Shown here one piece after another: positions 1 to 12,800 of a stretch of DNA of 64,000 nt; the first letter of the stretch is position 1; every line of letters starts with the position of its first letter. The notes below the pieces were generated by a model, which was given only the letters and a program-made list of their open reading frames with translations, had not been told where the DNA came from and made no database searches. Both the position numbers and the translations under genes were made by a program. Origin of the DNA: Steromphala cineraria (taxonomy: Eukaryota; Mollusca; Gastropoda; Trochida; Trochidae); contig OU744726.1 of the NCBI GenBank assembly GCA_916613615.1, positions 69,646,764 through 69,710,763 on the forward strand, read 5' to 3'.

Positions 1-330
1 CTTGGTGTTGTTAGAATATGCCATGTGCCTTGGTATTGTTATCGAATATGCCATGTGCCTTGGTGTTGTTATCGAATATGCCATGTGCCTTGTTGTTGTT
101 AGAATATGCCATGTGCCTTATTGTTGTTAGAATATACCATGTGCCTTGTTGTTGTTAGAATATACCATGTGCCTTGATGTTGTTAGAATATGCCATGTGC
201 CTTGTTGTTGTTATCGAGTATGCCATGTGCCTTGTTGTTGTTAGAATATGCCATGTGTCTTGTTGTTGTTAGAATATGCCATGTGTCTTGTTGTTGTTAG
301 AATATGCCATGTGTCTTGTTGTTGTCAGTA
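1..330. repeat. 28-bp tandem repeat at window edge
   Basis: About eleven head-to-tail copies of a 28-bp unit containing TTAGAATATGCCATGTGCC. Some copies carry a 2-bp insertion (TTATCGAATATG), giving 30-bp units. The array is cut by the window start, so its full length is unknown. An open frame that begins inside it near 276 is a by-product of the repeat. Its sequence is unrelated to the 28-bp array at 9291-24625. Confidence 0.9.
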
Positions 331-1404
331 TATACTGTATCCAGATTTCTGCTTTGAAATTTGATTGCATATCTTTTCTAAGCACAGAAACATGTCAGAC
401 AGGGAAAAAAACTTTTAACCTTTTTAACTTCTTTTTAGTAGAATTCGTGTTAAGGATAATCAAAAGCCAAGGCTTTCTGGGCGTTTTTCCTGTGTCGAGA
501 TTGATACAGAGGTCTCATGTTCATAATTAGCTCATGTCATATGGCCATATGTTTATGAGAACAAACAAAAACAGTTTCAAGGAAACGAAACACTTTCTTT
601 TGAAGGCTCAATCTTATTAAGGCCTCCATGGCTTATATTGTTGATATGATGGATATGTTTAAGTAATACTGTGGGCCATATCCATGAAGTTAATACTCGT
701 CTTCTTTTCCAGAAAATGATGTACACGGAACTTTAAAATTAATTGTTAAATTGTAAATTAATGTTAAGATTTTACACAATTTCTATGGTGCCTTATACAT
801 GTAAGGGCAAGGTAGGCCACTCCCTTAACTATATGTTTGTTACCTTTCATGAAAAGATAGAATTTGATCCGTAGACGTGGTGATTCTGTGGGCTAGCTCC
901 CAGCACCTATAGTTTTAGAGTTGTTAACCAGTAAACCAAGGTTCTTTACAACAAAGAAAGTTTTTCATTTTATTCTCTCTAGGCTACTGTGTTGAAACCG
1001 GTGTTTCGGTGAGTTCCGACCAATCACAGCGCTTGATTCGGCCACACCCCTCTGGAAGTCATTTTACCGAAATGGATAAATAGAGCGTGAAAATCGGCTT
1101 TCGGTCGATTTGCAGAAATATCAACAATATATTGGAAGGTTTCGTAAGTGGTGATAGAAAGTAAATCATCAAATATTTCTGGTCACAAAGTTATGGAACA
1201 AACTGCATACGGTTTAGACGTCATTATTGTAACTCCACATACATTTTGTCGACATGATGAATACGTTACCAGTGTCAACGAATCAAATTAGGGAAAGGAG
1301 ATATATTGTTTCTGTCGGCAATGCATTTAAACTTGTTCGTTCCACTGAAGTAGCTCAGAAGAGTTCAGTCTTGATAACCTGTTTCATACGAGTGCCTCTC
1401 CTGC
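331..1404. other. Non-coding stretch, no gene seen
   Basis: AT-rich DNA without a convincing reading frame or splice-bounded exon. Around 1010-1080 is a short GC-richer patch with CCAATCA followed by GCGCTTGATTC. A related GCGCTTGATTC string occurs near 27138, so this may be an old dispersed repeat. Confidence 0.5.
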
Positions 1405-1758
1405 CATTCGCTCCCCACAGAGGTAGATTAAGAAATAAAATGTTGATCCTACCTCTGTTCTTATTAGACCAAATCCGCGGTTTTCGGCAGTTTCCCGGGC
1501 GGAAAAAAATTGCACCACAATCCATTTAATTTTTTTTAGTAAATCCCAACGCTTCTCACATGGAAACTGTGGTTCATATCACAATGTCTTTGCCATGATT
1601 GTGTAGCCGAAATGATGATTTTAGGACGGCGTCGCTGATTGCACAACTTACTTTGCCTTCAGTGAGGTATCTCCAATTCTACACCACAAACTCGGCTAAT
1701 TAGAACAGAGGCTCGATCATCATTTCTTGACTTGATCTGCCTCTGTGGGGAGAGAATG
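1405..1758. mobile_element. hAT-like MITE, copy 1
   Basis: A 354-bp element with long terminal inverted repeats: the left end begins CATTCGCTCCCCACAGAGG and the right end is the complement of CATTCTCTCCCCACAGAGG. Two further copies lie at 43589-43932 and 61775-62120. Flanks CTCTCCTGC and CTCTCGGGC look like a decayed 9-bp target duplication. There is no coding capacity, so it is non-autonomous. hAT is the best guess from an 8-9-bp duplication; another superfamily is possible. Confidence 0.75.
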
Positions 1759-1872
1759 CTCTCGGGCTACAGATTGTAAAAGCTGGAATCCATCATGCAA
1801 TCAGCGACTACTCTTGAAGGTTCATAAAATATCAACATTTTATAACTTGTTCTACCTCTGTGCGAAGAGAAT
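1759..1872. mobile_element. Degenerate MITE fragment
   Basis: Directly after copy 1, the stretch with GCAATCAGCGACTACTCTTG and ending CTACCTCTGTGCGAAGAGAATGG repeats, in degraded form, the internal and right-terminal sequence of the same MITE family (right end CTGCCTCTGTGGGGAGAGAATG). It is probably a decayed partial second copy. Confidence 0.4.
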
Positions 1873-2089
1873 GGCATTGAGTCTTCTTGGCAGAAACTCT
1901 CACATGATACGGCGATCACATCATGGCATAGGCCTCAGTCACAACAAGCAAGCTTTTTTCATGTAAATAAAGTTCTTCTGTTGGCTAAATTCCTGTTGCA
2001 ATGATCGAGACGAAGCTCACATGCCGGAAGTAATAGCATTGAAGTGTCTCAGCACTGTATCAATAGGTCGAAGGTTAGAACAGGATGTT

Positions 2090-3160
2090 ATTATGTCCCA
2101 CGCAAAGCTTTGCGGGAGAGATAATGTTTTTGGTTCCGTCCGTGGTTCCGTGGTACCGTAATTCCGTGGTCCTGTAATTCCATGGTTCCGTACTTCCGTA
2201 ACGCTTTCGTTTCCGTTATCTCAAAAACCGTTCAATATTTGTTTACGAAACTTGGTATGTGGTTAGATCTAGTGATGGACTGGTGCTTTTTGCTATTTTA
2301 GATATTCTGATATATTGTGGTTCTAGTTTTCATGGAAACAGTTTGAACTTAGTGCATATAGGGGGTAGGGTCCGTTTCCGGGCCATGTCTGAAAAACCGT
2401 TCAATATTTTTTTTTACGAAAATTGGTATGTGGTTAGATCTAGTGGTGGGCTGGTGCTTTTTGCTATTTTGGATATTCTGATTTTTTTTATGGTTTCCAT
2501 GGAAACAGTTTGAACTTAGTGCTTATAGGCGGTAGGGTAACCGTTTCCGGGACATATCTCAAAAACTGTTCAATATTTTTCCAAAACGTGGTATCTGGTT
2601 AGACCCAATAATGAAGTAGTGCCTATTGGTATTTTGGTTGTTCTGATTTTTTTTTCTGGTTTCCATGGAAACACTTTGAACTTATTGCATATGGAGGGTA
2701 GGGTCTGTTTCCGGGCCATATCGTCAAAACCGTTCAAAATATTTTTACAAAAATTGCTATGTGGTAAGACCTAATGGTGGTGTGGCTCCCAATGGTGGTG
2801 TAGCTATTTTTGTTATTCTAGAATTTTTTGTCTTGTTTCTATGGAAGCAATTTGGAAAATTTGTACATTTAGGGGGTAGGATCTGTTTCCTAACAATAAC
2901 TCAAAAACTATAATATATACTATATATATATATAATATATATATTATTTTACAAAATTTGGTTGAGGTTAGATCTAGTGTTGATGTGGTGCCTTTTGCTA
3001 TTTTGAATAGTCTGAATTTCGGAATTTTTTATGGTTTCCATGGCAACAATTTGAACTCCAAGAAGAAGGTGGTGCCTTTTGCTCCTTCGGTCATTCTGAA
3101 TTTTGTTTGGTTTTGTTTGGTGTTTAGCGAAACAATTTGAACTTAGTAAATATGGGGGTT
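2090..3160. repeat. ~169-bp tandem repeat array
   Basis: Five or more diverged copies of a unit of about 165-177 bp. The marker CAAAAACCGTTCAATAT recurs near 2221, 2390, 2559, 2724 and, decayed, 2901. Each unit also holds GGTATGTGGTTAGATC, TTTCCATGGAAACA and GGGGGTAGGGTCCG. The left edge (2120-2205) contains short TTCCGTGGT sub-repeats. Open frames in the array appear by chance and are not conserved between units. Confidence 0.85.
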
Positions 3161-3247
3161 GGGGTCATTTTCTGATTAAAAGTTTGTACGGCGGACATTT
3201 CAGTGCATCACATGCACATATTTCTAGTTACTTGAGCTACCATTTCG

Positions 3248-3397
3248 GTGATATAAGTAACAGTTATATGACGAGTATTGGTCGTCTAGTCCACGACATG
3301 GTTGGTTATACGACGAGCCGCGGAGCGGCGAGTCGTATAACCAACCATGTCGTGGACTAGACGACCAATACGAGTCGTATAACTTACTTATACCACG
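3248..3397. repeat. Long hairpin (perfect 40-bp arms)
   Basis: Bases 3275-3314 and 3332-3371 are exact reverse complements (40 bp, no mismatch) around a 17-base GC-rich loop that itself pairs (GCCGC GGA GCGGC). Imperfect pairing continues outward to about 3250 and 3395. The perfect arms imply recent formation or gene conversion. The apex resembles those of other hairpins in this window. Confidence 0.9.
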
Positions 3398-4640
3398 ACC
3401 AACACAACGACATATATAAACAAAACATATTTATAAAAATACCATACGTAAATTGTAAAAATGCGTTGAACTATGTTCTCTTTACCAAATCATGTGCCTC
3501 ATCACGCCTTTAGATGCTACCAAATATTCTCTAAAATATGCTCTATAGTTACCTTATCCTTCGTGTCTTTAAAAAACTATCTATTGAGCAGCACTTGAGT
3601 AGAATACTACGGTAACAACAACAGCGCGTGGGTCATGCTTTGCACGTGCACTCCATGATGAAAACGACATGGGTTTTCGGAGAAAGCGACATTGTCACTG
3701 TGTACAATTGAAGGTGAGGACGTAGGCAGCATTTCTCTACAAACATGGATGATGCGCCCAAATGGCAGGTGATTACTTTCCTCACGATGAATTTAACATA
3801 CAAATTTAGAATTTGGAAGTGTTTCTACCGAAAAGAGTGCAATCTTGAAGTTAATAAGATATACGATATGACAGAAGACTCCCATTACATATTTGGTTAT
3901 ACACAGTTGATCTAAATTCATTGAATGTTCTTGTCTCTTGAAATACCAATCAACGTGGACTGAATGTACATACTTTAATATTTCCATACGTAATCGCTGA
4001 TGCAATTCATTTCTTTAATTCTATTTACAGGCTGTTTATGTAAAGAATGCGTTTGAAGGTTGCATATTAGGCACATTTGTCTTTTTGTGTTCATTATCAC
4101 CGTTGTATTGACTAGAGCATTAAATAGAACTACTATTAGTTTGCAATATTGTCTCTTCATTGCATATGTTTTCGTGTCGGATACACTTGACGAAGAAGGC
4201 AGGAATGGAATTAATGAGATGTTTTAGTTATTACCTATGAAAAGGTTATCTACTGTCTTAGAACATCTCTCTCCATCTCTATTCTCTACATGATTCAGTT
4301 TAACATAACAATTTTAACTCTTTGCAGGTCTTTTATGGAACGACCAACATGACGCCTTTCCAGGAGAAAAAAAATTTCCCCTAAAACGGAAAAGATTCAT
4401 ACGGTGAATCGTTTGTGTGAAGAGAAGAGAGACGTGTTGGTCTCAACTTCTCCGCCAATACGAAGAAATGGTCAGCCAAAACGACGTCCTCCGACTGTAA
4501 CGACTACCTCATGTAAAAAACCCTAATAAAAGTTTCCCATGGTTGTTTGTCGTTATTTGAAATTGAAGGTATTTGTTACATTCTGTTTTTAGTCTGTCAC
4601 GAGAAGGGTTAAATGAAAGTAGTTCCGGCTGATTCACTGG
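3398..4640. other. Non-coding stretch, no gene seen
   Basis: No supported exon. The motif TTATACCACGAC at 3389-3400 recurs inverted at 4692-4703, so the hairpin at 3248-3397 and the small hairpin at 4642-4674 might be the two ends of a roughly 1.45-kb element. This is weak. Confidence 0.35.
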
Positions 4641-4641
4641 T

Positions 4642-4674
4642 GTAGTATAACTAACATTTTGGTTAGTTATACCA
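4642..4674. repeat. Small hairpin
   Basis: GTAGTATAACTAAC pairs with GTTAGTTATACCAC across a five-base loop, with one mismatch. It is followed by TCGTGGTATAACGAC, which repeats the terminal motif of the larger hairpin at 3248-3397. Confidence 0.6.
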
Positions 4675-4709
4675 CGGGTCCAAACAATAGAGTCGTGGTA
4701 TAACGACAT

Positions 4710-6570
4710 TTATAAGGATTGTTATCATGTATTTTTCTTTAGAAACCTTTCAAAGTCTAGATGAAGTTGCCAACAAGGTACCTCCCATCTGGCAAAAAGA
4801 GCATTTCGATAAGATTACACCTAACTTCTATAGCTGCTTGGAGAGAGTTGCAAGAGTTCTATCCTTTTCATTTGCCAATAACATATTAACTGATTAAGAC
4901 CAGGTATCCCAGTTTCCTTGAATTATGTTCGTATGCCACCTGGGCAAGTGACCTTTGTGGCAACGTCCTGAAATTCGGTCAAAATATATCAGTAATTCTG
5001 ATAAGAAAGAAATGAGGTCATGTCGAGAGAAAAACACAAAGTACATATTTTATAAACATGATGTATGTACATTCACCTTTTACATTTGAAATCGCTTTGA
5101 ACATGAGAAATAACAAGTGAAACATTCCAAATAGTATACGTTTTGATATTTCAGCTTATAACATTCAGAATAATTATACTTTGGAATTAGTTTTCATGAA
5201 TAAAAGATAAATAATTCAAAACGAAATCATTTATTTTTTATTCATTGCGGAAAGCACCACAAAGTTTATTTTAAAATTATTTCCATATTTTGGTATTCCT
5301 GTCAAGTTGTAAGGTACATCTGACACGAGTATGTACGAGGTCATCGGTTAAATGAATTGGGTCAAAATATTGATATCCCTTGGTTGGAAACAAATTCATT
5401 ACACACAATATAAATTGGCAGAATGAATTAAAATACAAATGCAAAATAACCGTTCTTCGTATGATTTCAGTTGAACGTTGACCCTGTCGTTTTGTTCTGT
5501 AGGTATCTACCCACGTACAGCAAACCAAAACGTAACAATTTTAGAACTCGTTTAAACCATTTTGTGAAATATTTAACATCAAAACAATACATATCCTTTT
5601 TACTCAGTTCACATTAAAGATAAATTCAGACTTTGAAATGCTAGAGATATGCTCCCTTCTGATTGGATCTAACAAAGTTATTTGCCAAGTGTATATTTCA
5701 ATGAACCGTAAAAGAAAGTTGTACAAAATAACCCTCGCATTATGGTATGTTTAAAAAGGTTTGTATACTGATTAGATGAAATAAGGTCGTGTGACTATTT
5801 TAACAATGTTTCCTTGAGCAGTGATGCAACCACCTTAACATACTGGTTGCATAGATATCTTTTTGAAAGCCACAGTCACATTAGACTAGACATATTGAGT
5901 GGAGGGAAAAGGACGATTTAATTCATTAATTTTTTTTATAAGAACTTTTAGTGAACTGCTTTTCGTAGTGTACTCGCACTTTCCTAATGTGTTTGTCCAT
6001 GCGGTTATACCCTATTTGAAAGTATGTAAGTAAGTTGAACTTATATGTTCTTACCGTATTGAGAAAACTTTATGAATTTCATGTTTTAAAAGTAGGCTTT
6101 TTAATAGAGGTTTGTCACCAGATTCACAACCTTAAACATTTCTTAAAGATCTTTTTTAGTGATGCGGTTTTTTTTTATTTATATTACTAAGACAATACAT
6201 TTTTTAAAGCGGAATTCTACATAAAAAAGTTTGGTTAATTATTTTAAGTTATAATGAATTTTCTGTTTGAATATTTTATGTACAGCGAGCATTCTCTCTT
6301 AATTTTGCCTTGTAATACATCTTGTTTAGTGTAAGTTTTGTGTAAATGAATTTTTAAGTTTCGTTTATTCAGATAACTCGAAAATAAAAATGAAATTCAG
6401 GATGTTTAGTAGTCCCATTTATTACGTACATCTCGATAATTAAGAGCAGCAAATCGGAAAACAAAGAAGAAATCATTTTTCCTAACCATTTAACGATTCA
6501 TGTTATGTTTATCGTGTAAATGTGGATATCACCTAAATCCGACCAGTTTTATAAATGGACAGACCAGAAC
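4710..6570. other. Non-coding upstream region
   Basis: Strongly AT-rich, with homopolymer T runs and no reading frame that looks conserved. It probably belongs to the 5' flank of gene A. No regulatory site can be defended. Confidence 0.5.
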
Positions 6571-6573
6571 CTA

Positions 6574-6668
6574 GATTTTCAAAGCTCTCTTAGTGCTAAG
6601 ATTGTCGTAAGTACCATACATTAACATTGACTTAAGACTATCTTAGCACTAAGAGAGTTTCGAAAATC
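6574..6668. mobile_element. MITE-like palindrome
   Basis: Arms of about 39 bp: the left contains AGCTCTCTTAGTGCTAAGAT and the right ATCTTAGCACTAAGAGAG, with a short spacer near 6613-6630. It looks like a compact foldback repeat and lies about 150 bp upstream of the gene A start codon, so it may overlap the promoter region. Confidence 0.7.
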
Positions 6669-6820
6669 TTGGCCCAGGCCACTTACGATACATACATACA
6701 TACATATATACGATCATATTTACTTTCTAATCAGTCCTCGATAGAAGAGGTGCGGCCTACATACACTAGATAAAGACAGACAGGCCGCGCCGACTAAAGA
6801 AATCATTCTCTACAGGAACC

Positions 6821-6833
6821 ATGAGGACTTTCG
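6821..6833 (+). CDS. Gene A exon 1 (start codon)
   Basis: ATGAGGACTTTCG followed by donor gtaagc: encodes M-R-T-F plus one base (phase 1). The start was chosen because gene B has a 13-nt counterpart, ATGAAAGAGTTCG, also before a donor. The upstream 5' UTR has TATATAC near 6701 as a possible TATA element, which is weak. Confidence 0.75.
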
Positions 6834-9800
6834 GTAAGCTCTTTCCATTTACATAATCGAATATTGAGAAATTGCTTTTATGTTTAACAACACCGTTCAT
6901 CATTTGATAAAAGCTCAAATGATGACGAAATTGCAAATAATCTTTCGTACTTTTAGCATTTTACGAAAAAAAGATTTTGGTATTTATAACTGATGTCATA
7001 TTCATCTTTTTGTTTTTTGCTCCTATTTTCTTTTTATTATTCAAAATACTGAAATTATCCATTTTAATTGTTTGTCAGAAGATTATTTCCAACCTAAACC
7101 TATTTTTTTCTTCCAATCAACAATTTACTAAAATGGAATGACTTCGATGGTGTAACGAATGAATTTGGCCCAAATCAGGCAAGCAAAATATCACAAACAA
7201 TTGTATATAGTAATTACAATTCAATTAACCTCATATTAGAATAAAAGATGTTTGAGGTTATAATGTCAAGCTTATACATGTAAATGAGACATGTACAATA
7301 TCAAATGAGTCACACTAACAAGCCAGCTAGTGCTTGGTAACTACAACGTTGAACCAGTTGATGGGGCTATGGAAGCTGATTTGGGAATCACAATTGTAAT
7401 AGTATCATAACAGTGGCGCGGTAGATGATCCCACAATCAATTGTCATGCAAAATGTTCTAAAGCTATCTACAGGTAAGGTTATGGAATGTTCTTTTAAAG
7501 TTCTCCGATAAATTCCAATGAGGTGAGTCCATCTCGGCAATTCAAGAAACAGATGGAACATTCTAGACTCGGGCTTACATAATCAAAACGTGTGCGACCC
7601 CTTAAAGGGACAGAAGCACGTTTTTAGGGGGAATAGAAGGTGATATCAGGAAAATGAAAATTTATGGTTCCATTTGAAAGATAATGGAGCAGTAAGAATT
7701 CAAATATTTAACAAAATGTTTAGCCATGCGATTCCTTTTTCTTACACAAAACGAATTAAAGGTGTTCACACAAAATGGCCGCCAATGGATTTGACACTAT
7801 CAAAATAATACATTCAGCATTAAATTACAATTATCAGTAAAAAACAGATGGAACATTCGAGACTCAGGCTTATATAATCAAAACGTGTGCGACCAACAAA
7901 ATCAAATGAGTTATTACATGCTCATAACAATGATAATGATTAGCCCAAACGTTTTCACTAGTATTAACAGTGTGTTTAACAGTAAAAGAAACTTGATTTT
8001 GACAGATTGCTCTAGTGAGGGGTCTCGAAACATGAAATTAGCTCTTACCAGCCAGATAATACAAAACCCTACAGTACTGTTCGTAATTCTTTACGTAAAT
8101 TCCTCATTTTGGAGAATTTAAAATTGATTTAAATATATTTTATCATTGAGAGTACACACTGTATTGGCCAACGAGTTCCGAGGACTGCAGGTCAAAATTA
8201 TTTATTTTCATTTTTTACCAAGGAAAATAGTAAAATGAGAAAAAATACAAATCAATTTGTTTGCTTGTTTGTTTTGTTACTTGACAGTCAATATCAATTG
8301 CTAATGACTTGAAAATGGTTCGATAAAGGGAATTTATGTGAACACCTAATAACAAAACATGTGCACTGATTTGCAAGTAAGAACACAATTCAAGAGCTGT
8401 ATACATATGGTATTCAAGACGTTCGTTATCTAATCTGGTTTGACGGTGCAAAATAATTACTGTTATTTATCCTTATTTGAAGAAAAAACTTCATTGTAGT
8501 TTTGGAAAAAATATAGCTTTTGTTTTTCCTTTTTTGTACAAAGTGTTAAGTATTGTTTGCCGGATAGGGTTACTGGAAAATTGCAAAAGATTGGCATTGA
8601 GGGTTAATTCATGACTTGATAAATCAATGTATGAAAACATCAAATCGCTTGTAGTGCAATAATCACTTATCAGACATCTTTCTTTGCAAGAAAGGTGTTA
8701 GACAGGGAGAGAACCTTTCGCCTTTGCTATTTTCTATTTTCATAAATGATATTGAATCCCACTTACTGACCTCAGACTGTAACGGGGTAACCGGAAATGC
8801 AAGCTTAATTGTATATAATAAATAGTTAGTTTTATTATATGCAGATGATACAGTATTGTTTGACGAGTCACCAAAAGGTTAACAAGATGCTTTTGATTCA
8901 TCCAAGGACTATTGTGATTCTTGGAAGTTAAATGTAAATATAAATAAAACTAAAATTGTAATATTTGGGGGAGGAAACTGGATATACCGTATTTCCTTAA
9001 TTACACGCCGGGCGTCTATTATTTTCAAAAGATCTACACCATAGGCGTCTGTAAGAAAATAATAATGCTTTTTAGATTTAGTGAATCTTTCTTCCATCGC
9101 ACATCAGCAAAACGCATTTGCACGTGAAATGGACATTCACAGATGTGAATAATAGGGCTGGTGTTTAACGCGCGGACTTAAATAAATATTCAAATAACGT
9201 AACTCTATCTTGCTTTTGTATATCACATTTGGAAAAATGGCCAAAGGATATATCAGTAATTTTTTTTCATATTCCATTGGTCTTATTGGATAAGGGAGAT
9301 GATACAAGTTTATGAACGTTAGGGAAATGATACAAGTTTTGAACGTAAGGGAAATGATACAAGTTTATGAACGTTAGGGAAATGATACAAGTTTTGAACG
9401 TAAGGGAAATGATACAAGTTTATGAACGTAAGGGAGGTGATACATGTTTATGAACGTAAGGGAAATGATACAAGTTTATGAACGTAAGGGAAATGATACA
9501 AGTTTTAACGTAAGGGAGATGATACAAGTTTATGAACGTAAGGGAGGTGATACAAGTTTATGAACGTAAGGGAAATGATACAAGTTTTAACGTAAGGGAG
9601 ATGATACAAGTTTATGAACGTAAGGGAAATGATACAAGTTTTAACGTAAGGGAGATGATACAAGTTTATGAACGTTAGGGAAATGATACAAGTTTATGAA
9701 CGTAAGGGAGATGATACAAGTTTATGAACGTAAGGGAAATGATACAAGTTTATGAACGTAAGGGAAATGATACAAGTTTTAACGTAAGGGAGATGATACA

Positions 9801-12800
9801 AGTTTATGAACGTAAGGGAAATGATACAAGTTTATGAACGTAAGGGAAATGATACAAGTTTTGAACGTTAGGGAAATGATACAAGTTTATGTACGTAAGG
9901 GAAATGATACAAGTTTATGAACGTAAGGGAGATGATACAAGTTTATGAACGTAAGGGAGATGATACAAGTTTATGAACGTAAGGGAGATGATACAAGTTT
10001 ATGAACGTAAGGCAAATGATACAAGTTTATGAACGTAAGGGAAATGATACAAGTTTATGAACGTAAGGGAAATGATACAAGTTTATGAACGTAAGGGAAA
10101 TGATACAAGTTTATGAACGTAAGGGAGATGATACAAGTTTATAAACGTAAGGGAGATGATACAAGTTAATGAACGTAAGGGAAATGATACAAGTTTATGA
10201 ACGTAAGGGAAATGATACAAGTTTTAACGTAAGGGAGGTGATACAAGTTTTAACGTAAGGGAGATGATACAAGTTTATGAACGTAAGGGAAATGATACAA
10301 GTTTATGAACGTTAGGGAAATGATACAAGTTTTGAACGTAAGGGAAATGATACAAGTTTATGAACGTAAGGGAGGTGATACATGTTTATGAACGTAAGGG
10401 AAATGATACAAGTTTATGAACGTAAGGGAAATGATACAAGTTTTAACGTAAGGGAGATGATACAAGTTTATGAACGTAAGGGAGGTGATACAAGTTTATG
10501 AACGTAAGGGAAATGATACAAGTTTTAACGTAAGGGAGATGATACAAGTTTATGAACGTAAGGGAAATGATACAAGTTTTAACGTAAGGGAGATGATACA
10601 AGTTTATGAACGTTAGGGAAATGATACAAGTTTATGAACGTAAGGGAGATGATACAAGTTTATGAACGTAAGGGAAATGATACAAGTTTATGAACGTAAG
10701 GGAAATGATACAAGTTTTAACGTAAGGGAGATGATACAAGTTTATGAACGTAAGGGAGATGATACAAGTTTATGAACGTAAGGGAAATGATACAAGTTTT
10801 GAACGTTAGGGAAATGATACAAGTTTATGTACGTAAGGGAAATGATACAAGTTTATGAACGTAAGGGAGATGATACAAGTTTATGAACGTAAGGGAGATG
10901 ATACAAGTTTATGAACGTAAGGGAGATGATACAAGTTTATGAACGTAAGGGAAATGATACAAGTTTATGAACGTAAGGGAAATGATACAAGTTTATGAAC
11001 GTAAGGGAAATGATACAAGTTTATGAACGTAAGGGAAATGATACAAGTTTATGAACGTAAGGGAGATGATACAAGTTTATAAACGTAAGGGAGATGATAC
11101 AAGTTAATGAACGTAAGGGAAATGATACAAGTTTATGAACGTAAGGGAAATGATACAAGTTTTAACGTAAGGGAGGTGATACAAGTTTTAACGTAAGGGA
11201 GATGATACAAGTTTATGAACGTTAGGGAAATGATACAAGTTTATGAACGTAAGGGAAATGATACAAGTTTTAACGTAAGGGAGATGATACAAGTTTATGA
11301 ACGTAAGGGAGATGATACAAGTTTATGAACGTAAGGGAAATGATACAAGTTTTAACGTAAGGGAGATGATACAAGTTTATGAACGTAAGGGAGATGATAC
11401 AAGTTTATGAACGTAAGGGAAATGATACAAGTTTTAACGTAAGGGAGATGATACAAGTTTATAAACGTAAGGGAAATGATACAAGTTTATGAACGTAAGG
11501 GAAATGATACAAGTTTTAACGTAAGGGAAATGATACAAGTTTATGAACGTAAGGGAGATGATACAAGTTTATGAACGTAAGGTAGATGATACAAGTTTTA
11601 ACGTAAGGGAGATGATACAAGTTTATGAACGTAAGGGAAATGATACAAGTTTATGAACGTAAGGGAGATGATACAAGTTTATGAACGTAAGGGAAATGAT
11701 ACAAGTTTGAACGTAAGGGAGATGATACAAGTTTATGAACGTAAGGGAAATGATACAAGTTTTAACGTGAGGGAGATGATACAAGTTTATGAACGTAAGG
11801 GAGATGATACAAGTTTATGAACGTAAGGGAGATGATACAAGTTTTAACGTAAGGGAGATGATACAAGTTTATGAACGTAAGGGAGATGATACAAGTTTAT
11901 GAACGTAAGGGAAATGATACAAGTTTTAACGTAAGGGAGATGATACAAGTTTATGAACGTAAGGGAGATGATACAAGTTTATGAACGTAAGGGAGATGAT
12001 ACAAGTTTATGAACGTAAGGGAAATGATACATGTTTTGAACGTAAGGGAAATGATACAAGTTTATGAACGTAAGGGAGATGATACAAGTTTATGAACGTA
12101 AGGGAGATGATACAAGTTTATGAACGTAAGGGAGATGATACAAGTTTATGAACGTAAGGGAAATGATACAAGTTTATGAACGTAAGGGAAATGATACAAG
12201 TTTTAACGTAAGGGAAATGATACAAGTTTTGAACGTTAGGGAAATGATACATGTGTATGAACGTAAGGGAAATGATACAAGTTTATGAACGTAAGGGAAA
12301 TGATACAAGTTTTAACGTAAGGGAAATGATACAAGTTTATGAACGTTAGGGAGATGATACAAGTTTATGAACGTAAGGGAAATGATACAAGTTTATGAAC
12401 GTTAGGGAGATGATACAAGTTTATGAACGTAAGGGAAATGATACATGTTTATGAACGTAAGGGAAATGATACAAGTTTATGAACGTTAGGGAAATGATAC
12501 AAGTTTATGAACGTAAGGGAAATGATACAAGTTTATGAACGTAAGGGAAATGATACAAGTTTATGAACGTAAGGGAAATGATACAAATTTATGAACGTAA
12601 GGGAAATGATACAAGTTTATGAACGTAAGGGAAATGATACAAGTTTATGAACGTAAGGGAAATGATACAAGTTTATGAACGTAAGGGAGATGATACAAGT
12701 TTTGAACGTAAGGGAAATGATACATGTTTTGAACGTTAGGGTGATGATACAAGTTTATGAACGTAAAGGAGATGATACAAGTTTTGAACGTAAGTGAAAT

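Noticed and set aside
3389..4703. A 1.3-kb element with TTATACCACGAC inverted ends
   Set aside because: Only 12 bp match and no target duplication or coding region is visible; kept as a remark only.
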